The position numbers were made by a program, and so were the translations under genes. Of a stretch of DNA of 21,038 nt, positions 8,699-16,960 are shown one piece after another. Numbering within the stretch: the stretch's first letter is position 1; each line of letters begins with the position of its first letter. The stretch is from Nemertoderma westbladi (Eukaryota > Xenacoelomorpha > Nemertodermatida > Nemertodermatidae). The DNA lies in assembly GCA_032718475.1 (NCBI GenBank), contig JAUCBJ010004035.1, forward strand, positions 1 to 21,038, given 5' to 3'. The notes under the pieces were generated by a model. The model searched no databases, had not been told where the DNA came from, and saw only the letters and a list, made by a program, of their open reading frames with translations.

Positions 8699-8736
8699 CT
8701 AGAAAGCCTGTGGCCCTTCGGGCCACAGCTTTCTAG
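8699..8736. other. C(TTCG)G hairpin, copy 1
   Basis: A 38-nt stem-loop. The left arm starts CTAGAAAGCCTGTGGCCC, the loop is TTCG closed by C-G, and the right arm is GGGCCACAGCTTTCTAG; one bulged C is the only imperfection. A UUCG tetraloop closed by C-G is exceptionally stable in RNA. It is the first of three copies that delimit the two tandem elements. Confidence 0.95.
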
Positions 8737-8899
8737 TGCACGTGCAGATGATATATGAATATGTGTGGGAGATTGGAGAACTGCATACGGAACAGACACC
8801 ATCATTAAATAAAACACCACCCCCATAAGAGATAACTGTCAAGTTTCAACTTTAGTCAGATTGTAAATAACAAAATTTCCAGAAAATGATCACTTTCAG

Positions 8900-10182
8900 A
8901 TCCACCCTCTACCTGCGGACTGGTGAATGCAGACGGCGCTGCAGTTTGGTAAAGATGGGGTTTATGGTGAAGTAAAATGCCTGCCTTTCAAGTTTCAGCT
9001 TAAACAGATTGTAAATAACAAAATTGGTGTAGATGTTCACATTCAGACTTCTAGCGGTAGAGTGAAGAACTGTAGACGACTCTGGGACTCCGTAAAGATA
9101 CAGAATATGCTGTAGTAGATTCCTGCCAAGTTTCAGCTCAAAGGGATTAAAAAGAACCAATTGGGATGAGGTGTTCACTATCAGACAATTCGCCCTCTAG
9201 CGGCAGATAGGGGAACTGTATACAACTCTGCGACTCCGTAAAGGTAGAGCCTATGCTGTAGTAGATGCCTACCAAGTTTCAGTTAACCGTTTGTAAATAA
9301 CAAAGTTGGAGAAGATGTTAACTTTCAGACATTTCACCCTCTAGCGGTAGACTGGGGAAGTGTATAGGACTCTGCAACTCCGTAAAGATAGAGCCTAGGA
9401 TGTAGTAGATACCTGCCAAGTTTCAGCTCAAAAGGATTAAAAAGAACCAAATGGGATGAGGTTTTCACTATCAGACAATTCGCCCTCTAGCGGATGACTG
9501 TGGAACTGTAAACGACTCTACTACTCCGCAAAGATATAGCCTATGCTATAGTATAGGCCTAAGTTTCAGTCTAAAAGGATTGTAAATAACAAAGTTGGAT
9601 GAGATGTTAACTTTCATACATTTCGCCCTCTAGCGGCAGACGCGGGTAATGTAGACAACTCTGCGCGACTCAGTAAAGATATAGCCTATGCTGTAGTAGA
9701 TGCCTACCAAGTTCAGTCTAAATGGATTATAAATAACAAAGTTGGAGAAGATGTTAACTTTCAGACATTTCGCCCTCTAGCGGTAGACTGGGGAATTGTA
9801 GACGACTCTGCGACTCAGTAAAGATACAGCCTTTGCTGTAGTAGATGCCTACCAAGTTTCAGTCTAAACGGATTGTAAATAACAAAGTTGGAGAAGATGT
9901 TAACTCTCAGACATTTAGCCCTCTAACGGTAGACTGGGGAACTGTGGACAACTCAGTGACTCCGGAATTATAAAGCCTATGCTGCTGCTGCAGTATATAG
10001 CAACCAAGTTTCAGCTCAAAAGCATTAAAAACAACCCAATGAGATCAGGTTTTCAGTATCGGACAATTCGCCCTCTAGCGGCAGACGGGGGAACTTCAGA
10101 CGGCTCTGAGTATTACGTTGCAACGAGTTAGGGCGAGACCTATCTAACGAGCTATAGTAAGCGAGATTTCATCGAGATTAGA
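8900..10182 (+). repeat. About 146-bp core repeats, copy A
   Basis: CGCCCTCTAGCGG or a variant recurs at 9191, 9335, 9481, 9624, 9771, 9917 and 10069 (spacing 143-152). Degenerate versions lie at about 8905 (CACCCTCTACCTGCGG) and 9046 (TTCTAGCGGTAG). Each unit also carries GACTCCGTAAAGATA, GCCTATGCTGTAGTAGATGCC, CAAGTTTCAG and GTAAATAACAAAGTTGGAGA. Unit types alternate in the spacer half (GTAAATAACAAAGTT or ATTAAAAAGAACCAA). Confidence 0.92.
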
Positions 10183-10183
10183 T

Positions 10184-10722
10184 GTATAATATTAGATAAA
10201 ATAATAATACAGTAAGTACATGCGTAGAGAAATAATTATTTTACTTTTAATATTCATAACAGTAAAACAAAAATGTTATAAACCTCTCCTTCCATGCAGC
10301 CAATGATTGAGAAAGCAGAATTACTCTGAGCAATTCGCAATAGACAACCCAAACCCACCCCAATCAACACTCCAGCCTGCTTGCTCCTTATCTGTGCCCA
10401 GCCAGCTAGCTGCGAGTTCAATAATTACCTTAACGTTGCTATGATACAGAAAACAATCCTTCCTTATTCAATACCAATAGGCCAATTCGATCGTGCTTGG
10501 CGAATATGACATATTTATACACTATTTGATTTTTAATCAATAAATAATCATACATATTTATATTAAACACTCGAATAAAATAAAAACTTTGTGAGAATGG
10601 GACACGGCGAATCTACCCATGTTAATTTTATACCAGGTGGGATAAATGTTAGCCCTCTAAATCATTAATTACCGATAGAAGAACCGAAATAATTCGATAA
10701 ATTTCGCCCGAAAATCACGAAA
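10184..10722. other. Internal spacer of copy A
   Basis: About 540 bp between two copies of the terminal module (10069-10182 and 10724-10833). AT-rich at both ends with a more C-rich middle (CCCACCCC, CAGCCTGCTTGCTCC, GCCCAGCCAGCTAGCTG). The same spacer occurs in copy B (about 12835-13368). It has no ORF of note and may be a conserved part of the family or an ancient nested insertion. Confidence 0.6.
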
Positions 10723-10858
10723 ATCGCCCTCTAGCGGCAGACGGGTGAACTTCAGACGACTCTGAGTATTACGTTGCAACGAGTTAGAGCGAGACCTTTC
10801 TAACGAGCTATAGCAAGCGAGATTTCATCGAGATGGGTTCGATTGTATAGCTGATGAC

Positions 10859-10879
10859 AAACAGACAGACAGACAGACA
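10859..10879. repeat. (ACAG)n/(GACA)n microsatellite, copy A
   Basis: About five tetranucleotide units immediately before the AT-rich stretch and terminal hairpin. The position and motif match the (GTCY)n-type microsatellite reported in HINE/DINE-1-type elements. Confidence 0.9.
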
Positions 10880-10901
10880 ATGCATATTTATATATATTAG
10901 A

Positions 10902-10939
10902 CTAGAAAGCCTGTGGCCCTTCGGGCCACAGCTTTCTAG
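10902..10939. other. C(TTCG)G hairpin, copy 2 (junction of A and B)
   Basis: Identical over all 38 bases to the hairpin at 8699-8736. It is preceded by the GACA microsatellite and an AT stretch and followed again by TGCACGTGCA, so it marks the head-to-tail junction of the two elements. Confidence 0.95.
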
Positions 10940-11104
10940 TGCACGTGCAGATGATATATGAATATGTGTGGGAGATTTAAGAACTGCATACGGAACAGAC
11001 ACCATCATTAAATAAAACACCACCCCCATAAGAGATAACTGTCAAGTTTCAACTTTAGGCAGATTGTAAATAACAAAATTTCCAGAAAATGATCACTTTC
11101 AGAT

Positions 11105-12832
11105 CCACCCTCTACCTGCGGACTGGTGAAATGCAGACGGCGCTGCAGTTTGGTAAAGATGGGGTTTATGGTGAAGTAAAATGCCTGCCTTTCAAGTTTC
11201 AGCTAGCTTAAACAGATTGTAAATAACAAAATTGGTGCAGATGTTCACATTCAAACATTTCACGCTCTAGCGGTAGACTGAAGAACTGTAGACGACTCTA
11301 GGACTCCGTAAAGATACAGAATATGCTGTAGTAGATTCCTGCCAAGTTCCAGCTCAATAGGATTAAAAAGAACCAAATGGGATGAGGTGTTCACTATCAG
11401 ATATTTCGCCCTCTAGCGGCAGATGGGGGGACTGTATACAACTCTGCGACTCCATAAAGGTACAGCCTATGTTGTAGTAGATGCCTACCAAGTTTCAGTC
11501 TAAACCGTTAGTAAATAACAAAGTTGGAGAAGATGTTAACTTTCAGACATTTCACCCTCTAGCGGTAGACTGGGGAAGTGTATAGGACTCTGCAACTCCG
11601 TAAAGATACAGCCTATGATGTAGTAGATACCTGCCAAGTTTCAGCTCAAAATGATTAAAAAGAACAAAATGGGATGAGGTTTCCACTATCAGACAATTCG
11701 CCCTCTAGCGGCTGATTGTGGAAATGTAGACGACTCTTCTACTCCGCAAAGATATAGCCTATGCTATAGTAGATGCCTACCAAGTTTCAGTCTAAAAGGA
11801 TTGTAAATAACAAAGTTGGAGGAGATGTTAACTTTCATACATTTCGCCCTCTAGCGGCAGACGCGGGTAATGTAGACAACTCTGCGCGACTCAGTAAAGA
11901 TTTAGCCTATGCTGTAGTAGATGCCTACCAAGTTCAGTCTAAATGGATTATAAATAACAAAGTTGGAGAAGATGTTAACTTTCAGACATTTAGCCCTCTA
12001 ACGGTAGACTGGGGAACTGTAGACAAATCAGTGACTCCGGAAATATACAGCCTATGCTGCAGTATATAACTACCAAGTTTCAGCTCAAAAGCATTAAAAA
12101 TAACAAAGTGCGGAGAAGATGTTAACTTTCAGACATTTCGCCCTCTAGCGGTAGACTGGAGAATTGTAGACGACTCTACAACTCCGCAAAGATATAGCCT
12201 ATGCTATAGTAGATGCCTACCAAGTTCAGTCTAAACGGATTGTAAATGACAAAGTTGGAGAAGATGTTAAATCTCAGACATTTAGCCCTCTAATGGTAGA
12301 CTGGGGAAATGTAGACAACTCAGTGACTCCGGAAATATACAGCCTATGCTGCAGTATATAGCTACCAAGTTTCAGCTCAAAAGCATTAAAAATAACAAAG
12401 TTGGAGAAGATGTTAACTTTCAGACATTTCGCCCTCTAGCGGTAGACCGGGGAATTGTAGACTACTCTGCTACTCAGTAAAGATACAGCCTATGCTGTAG
12501 TAGATGCCTACCAAGTTTCAGTCTAAACGGATTGTAAATAACACAGTTGGAGAAGATGTTAACTCTCAGACATTTAGCCCTCTAACGGTAGACTGGGGAA
12601 CTGTAGACAACTCAGTGACTCCGGAAATATACAGCCTATGCTGCAGTATATAGCTACCAAGTTTCAGCTCAAAAGAATTAAAAACAACCCAATGAGATCA
12701 GGTTTTCACTATCGGACAATTCGCCCTCTAGCGGCAGACGGGGGAACTTCAGACGGCTCTGAGTATTACGTTGCAACGAGTTAGGGCGAGACCTATCTAA
12801 CGAGCTATAGTAAGCGATATTTCATCCAGATT
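11105..12832 (+). repeat. About 146-bp core repeats, copy B, with dimeric expansion
   Basis: The CCCTCTAGCGG-type landmark recurs at about 11105 (degenerate), 11261, 11407, 11553, 11699, 11844, 11992, 12139, 12284, 12430, 12576 and 12722. From 11992 onwards AGCCCTCTAA(C/T)GG units alternate with CGCCCTCTAGCGG units, giving a 292-bp dimeric period (11992, 12284, 12576). Copy A has only one such pair, so B grew by adding blocks in this part. Confidence 0.92.
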
Positions 12833-12834
12833 AG

Positions 12835-13368
12835 ATGTATAATATTAGATAAAATAATAATACAGTAAGTATAGGCCTACAGAAATAATTATTTTACTTT
12901 TAATATTTATAAAGTAAAACAAAAATGTTAAAAACCTTTCCTTCCATGCAGCCATTGATTGAGAAAGCAGAATTACTCTTGGACAGTTCCCAACAGACAA
13001 CCCACCCCAATCAACACTCCAGCCTGCTTGCTCCTTATCTGTGCCCAGCCAGCTAGCTGCGAGTTCAATAATTACCTTAACGTTGCTATGATACAGAAAA
13101 AATCCTTCCTATTCAATAACAATAGGCCAATTCGACCGTGCTTGGCGAATATGACATATTTATACACTATTTGATTTTTAATCAATAAATAATCATACAT
13201 ATTTATATTAAACACTCGAATAAAATAAAAACTTTGTGAGAATGGGACACGGCGAATCTACCCATGTTAATTTTATACCAGGTGGGATAAATGTTAGCCC
13301 TCTAAATCATTAATTACCGATAGATGAACCGAAATAATTCGATAAATTTCGCCCGAAAATGACGAAAA
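12835..13368. other. Internal spacer of copy B
   Basis: Counterpart of 10184-10722, the same length within a few bases and nearly identical. It has small changes, including a TAGGCCTA octamer at 12872-12879 where copy A has CATGCGTA. No gene is supported; the 71-residue open frame from 12959 is interrupted in copy A. Confidence 0.6.
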
Positions 13369-13507
13369 TCGCCCTCTAGCGGCAGACGGACGAACTTCAG
13401 ACGGATCTGAGTATTATGTTGCAACGAGTTAGGGCGAGACCTTTCTAACGAGCTATAGCAAGCAAGATTTCATCGAGATGGGTTCGATTGTATAGCCGAT
13501 GACAAAC

Positions 13508-13538
13508 ACACAGACAGACAGACTGACTGACAGACAAT
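13508..13538. repeat. (ACAG/ACTG)n microsatellite, copy B
   Basis: Interrupted tetranucleotide tract ACACACAGACAGACAGACTGACTGACAGACA before the AT stretch and hairpin, longer and more mixed than in copy A. Confidence 0.88.
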
Positions 13539-13563
13539 CGATATTTATATATATTCGATTAGA

Positions 13564-13600
13564 CTAGAAAGCCCGTGGCCCTTCGGGCCACGGCTTTCTA
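13564..13600. other. C(TTCG)G hairpin, copy 3 (compensated variant)
   Basis: The stem reads GCCCGTGGCCC-TTCG-GGGCCACGGC. Relative to the other two copies, T-A has become C-G on both arms, so base-pairing is kept. The last stem base differs (CTTTCTAC instead of CTTTCTAG). It ends the tandem pair. Confidence 0.93.
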
Positions 13601-13601
13601 C

Positions 13602-14577
13602 TGTAGTGCTTAAGGTATGATATGTAACATTACGCCCGAGTCATACATGGACTAAGTTTAGCAGCTGAGACGAACACAAAGAAACGATTTGAAACGAAGA
13701 TATTTTGACATACCGACGTTTTGCTGGGTGAGTAGGCCTACTGTAAGAAGTTTTATTTTCGCTTTCAAGTTATTGCTACAACCGTTTGAAAAACGTGCCT
13801 CAAACAACATTGTACATTGTACAGGCACCACATAAGTCTGTAAGTGCTAACGCGGGATTTCCTTGGTAAAGTGACACCATACCAGTGATTTCTGAAAGTA
13901 CCAATGTGCTAACTCAGTAACAGACTTTAGCAACATTTAGCAACACCAATTCTGCACCACCCGCAAGAGGGCTCAAGTGTTCTAAAGTGCTAACTTACTA
14001 AAAACACCAATAACAATAGTAATATTAGCAAAGTTAGGAGTTTGAAGTGATGGTATCTGTAAATCTTGGAAGATAATGATTAGGTGTTTTTGTGTTGAAT
14101 ATTTCAAGACACCGCACATCATAAAATGCTAACTCATTATTCGTTCTTTGGGATGTGAAAGGATATTGAATATATTATAATATTAATTATGTAATCATTG
14201 GGGGGTGGGGGGGTGTACACACCAAATTTTATACTACCAAGTTTTTGCTAATTTCATTTGTGAAAATGTTCTCAAACATATAAAATATGTTAAATTAAAA
14301 TATTTTATAACCTTCTATATTTTTCATTTTCAAAATAAAATAGAGAATCATAAAAAAATGTTCTCCTTTTTAAACAATAGAACATACATTTCTGCATTTC
14401 CAATCGCTGATTTATCAGGATACCAAAGGGGGTCAGAACCTTAATGCGCATATAAGACAATGAATGCTTGTATTTATGGATGTACAGTATGTTACCACTA
14501 TATGATTTCTGCTGACTGGAATTATTTATTTCTGAAACACATTGTCATCTATATTGTGATCTATGGCTGATTAAAAA
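13602..14577. other. Left half of the AGTGCTAAC motif region
   Basis: No ORF of substance; a 79-residue frame at 14205-14444 has no recognisable features. It holds AGTGCTAAC at 13843-13851 and 13986-13994, ATGTGCTAAC at 13904-13913 and ATGCTAAC at 14126-14133, all in the same orientation. A G-rich tract lies near 14200-14213. This may be one end of an unidentified DNA transposon; see the right half at 16069-16960. Confidence 0.45.
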
Positions 14578-16068
14578 GCAATAAACACAATAAACGCAAT
14601 AAATAGAATGTTGAGGCGGCTTGACGACAAAATTGAGCCACCACAACTCCCTATCACCCATGACATTTGCTAGATCATCCGAATCTTCAAGGCCCGTGTC
14701 CTTTAAGATGCGTCTCAAGAAAGTCATGGGCTGTCCACCATGCTTATTCACTGCATGATGCTGCCAAAGTACAAGATTATGCACTGACTGGTCCACACGG
14801 CGAAAGCAATGTCCTGCAAAGCGGAGGCGGGTTTGTTCTAGTGTCAAGTCTGGGGGAACCAATGAGACACCTCCAATGTTATATTGTGTCTGGTTGGAGA
14901 TGTGTGGATTGTACTTGACACAGTGAACCCGGCGTAGCATTCTTGTGAATGTGCCATCCAGAGATTTGGTATCCGCTGCAGTTAGAGCCCAGCATGGACT
15001 CCCATAGAGGAGTACTGGAACTACTGCTGCTCTAAATAATCGTACCTTAAGATTCCGATTAATTCTATGTGACTTCCAAATCCTGGAAAGCCTATTCAAG
15101 GCTGCCCATGCCTTTCCCTTGCGTATTCGAAGGTCTCGCCTGACCTCCGGATCCATGAACCCTGGTGACAGAAGTCGTCCACATGCTCAAGCATACCATC
15201 CTTTGAGCTTATGCTCATCCGGTCAGAGACTTGCTGATGACTTTCATAGTTAACTGTCAAAATTTTGGTCATTTTTGGAGTTAATAAAAAGACCAACACT
15301 AGAAGCAGCATGTTCTAATGAGCTGAGGAGCCGTTGGGCTCCCTCTAGTGATTCTGAGAGTACTCCTAAGTCATGAGCAAAGTCTAGATCAGTTAGGTAC
15401 TTGGCAGGATTTCCTCGACTTCTGGAGCCAGTAGGTGGAGTTATCATCACCCCCATCATCATTATGATGATCTAGTGACATGCTTATAGTCAACCATAAT
15501 TATGAACAAGAATGGCGCAAGTGTGTCTCCGTGGAGGACGCCCCATAACACTTAAAGTGGTTCTGTGTCACCGTCAGCAGTAGACACAAATGTTGTCGAA
15601 CCATCGTATACTGATCTGATTGCTGCAATAATTTCATCAGGAATCCCATATAATGAAAGTATGCTGAACATACGTGAGCGAGAGACTGAATCAAAGGCCT
15701 TGAATAAGTCAACAAAGATAACAGCCAGATGCCTGTCTTTCTTTTTTGATCAATCTCTTCAATTATCCTTCTAAGTACCAAAATGGGCTCCATGGTCTCA
15801 CGACCTTTAAGGAACCCATTCTGATTTCCAAGGAGCAGTCTCTCAATGGGATCCAGAGGGATCAATGGGATCTAGATAAGCTTTAAACACTCAGGTATTT
15901 TAAAGACCTCAGGGGGAACACCATCTACTCCACTGGCACGATTGGTCTTAATGCTCTTTGCAGCAGCCTTCACTTCTGCAAAGGAGATATCGCCAATGGG
16001 AATATCTGGGAGTACAGACTCAGACACTTTTACTTCTTTAAAGTTATCAGGCGATACCATGTCATTGA
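14578..16068 (-). mobile_element. LINE copy 2, old and rearranged
   Basis: On the minus strand, sequence homologous to the LINE at 17923-19654 runs from about 16068 (LINE 5' side) to a 3' tail at 14578-14604 made of three 9-bp units, (G/A)CAATAAA(C/T) on the plus strand. It is clearly more diverged than copies 1 and 3. It lacks the stop and short 3' UTR of those copies: similarity ends right after the CATTCT of the final His-Ser codons, and the tail follows directly. No convincing target-site duplication was found (only ATTAAA-like similarity). Confidence 0.88.
14605..16060 (-). pseudogene. Degenerate LINE reverse transcriptase (copy 2)
   Basis: Pieces of the RT polyprotein appear in several minus-strand frames: N-terminal linker (15872-16060, ...SGVDGVPPEVFKIPECLKLI), RT fingers/palm (about 15500-15865, QNGFLKGRETMEPIL...), motif C region (15250-15462) and C-terminus (down to about 14605). 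Defects: stop codons and frameshifts, motif C reading LDFAHDLG instead of FADD, and an internal deletion at about 15868 that joins ...ECLKLI to DPIERLL. The deletion removes the block corresponding to residues about 61-119 of the intact copy (including VPVPKKGN and FRGISL). The frame ends by reading through the tail repeat (IYCVYCVYC). It is non-functional. Confidence 0.9.
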
Positions 16069-16960
16069 ATTAAATACACTGCATTCCGGGACATGGCTTA
16101 TTGGTTTTATGTATGTATTTAGAGAGGTTTAAAGTTTTGATCTCGAAAAGACCAAGAATAGCAGCTGTGTGCAATAATGGGTAAGAAATTGGTGACACAT
16201 TTTCAAAATACTTGTAGCAATTTACGTTATAGCAGTATATGTAAAAATTAAAATTTGAGATTGCACGAAATTTGAAATACAGAATGACCTCTCTATTTTC
16301 TGGAAAAGGAAACTTATTGCAAGGATTAAGGATTTAGAATAATATATAATTATGAGAATAAATTAATTAATGGTTGTGATTATGTGCCATATTATTGAAT
16401 GCTTTTAAGAAATTCATGAATTAGTTGCAAAGACATAGACGTTTAATATATGAATTGAATAGGCCTAATGTTAGCACTTTATGCTTTCTGTTGGCCGGTA
16501 TTATTCATTTCAGAAACTCATAATCTCCTCTTGTGATCTCGGCTTGATTAATAATCAATTTATTTCAATTTTAGTTATAAAACGCTAACATATGGTCTGG
16601 CTTGCTATGCAATAATTATACAACAAAATTAGCCTTAAAGAGCTAACATTTAGAATATGTCTTATGGAGAAACTCTATAGTGCTAACAGTTAGCACTTTA
16701 CCTTTTTCAATAATTCTGAATCTGGTCGCTAGGGGGCAGTTGTTAAAATTTGTTGCTATTTGACGTTTTTAATTTGTGCTTGCAAAGGGGTCAAACTGCT
16801 AACACTTCGAAATGAGCCAATCGGAACCTGGAATTGTAGTCAACTTGTCTTAACCAATTTTTTTCAGGGAGTGTTAGCACTTTAGGTTAGCACTTTAAAA
16901 CAGTTAGCACTTTACCATTGCAGGACTGCTGTTTGTTAGCACTTTAGTACTTCTAAAAAC
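16069..16960. other. Right half of the GTTAGCACTTTA motif region
   Basis: AT-rich, non-coding. GTTAGCACTTTA occurs at 16470-16481, 16686-16697 region, 16873-16884, 16886-16897, 16903-16914 and 16935-16946, i.e. mainly in the orientation opposite to the left half. CGCTAAC (16583), AGCTAAC (16641), AGTGCTAAC (16679) and TGCTAAC (16798) add the other orientation. AGTGCTAAC-A-GTTAGCACT at 16679-16697 is a perfect inverted repeat. Opposing subterminal clusters resemble transposase-binding repeats of a DNA transposon, but no terminal inverted repeats or transposase were identified. Confidence 0.45.

Larger units (their letters stand above)
8737..10939 (+). mobile_element. HINE/pearl-like non-autonomous element, tandem copy A
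   Basis: Order: palindrome TGCACGTGCA (8737-8746), about 150 bp unique 5' region, a core of about eight tandem repeats near 146 bp (to about 10180), a spacer (10184-10720), a second copy of the terminal 115-bp module (ending CGAGATTTCATCGAGAT), a GACA microsatellite (about 10859-10878), a short AT stretch, and the TTCG hairpin (10902-10939). Core tandem repeats, then a GACN microsatellite, then a 3' terminal hairpin is the published architecture of bivalve pearl and Helentron-associated interspersed elements (HINE, DINE-1). Assignment is by architecture only. No Rep/helicase protein is present, so it would depend on a partner. Short open frames in the core are by-products. Confidence 0.7.
10940..13601 (+). 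mobile_element. HINE/pearl-like non-autonomous element, tandem copy B
   Basis: Same orientation and module order as copy A, and nearly identical in the 5' unique region (for example 10940-11128 against 8737-8925, with only a few differences). It is about 460 bp longer, mainly through three extra core repeats. The terminal 115-bp module occurs at 12722-12832 and 13370-13480, the GACA microsatellite at about 13508-13538, and the hairpin at 13564-13600. The hairpin differs from the other two by C for T and G for A, which preserves pairing. Recent tandem duplication or rolling-circle-type head-to-tail integration would explain A and B. Confidence 0.7.

Noticed and set aside
11773-12069. 98-residue open frame in the core repeats of copy B
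   Set aside because: It simply translates the 146-bp repeats and is not conserved as an open frame in copy A.
8737-13601. A long non-coding RNA or coding gene spanning the tandem elements
   Set aside because: Structure is fully explained by tandem modules; no ORF, splice pattern or promoter could be supported from sequence alone.
14573-16085. Target-site duplication for LINE copy 2
   Set aside because: Only short AT-rich similarity (ATTAAA) was found at the two boundaries, which is not distinguishable from chance.
13602-16960. Terminal inverted repeats for the motif-rich region
   Set aside because: CTACTGTAGTGCTTAAGG at the left and the reverse complement of the right end share only a few bases; too weak to define ends.
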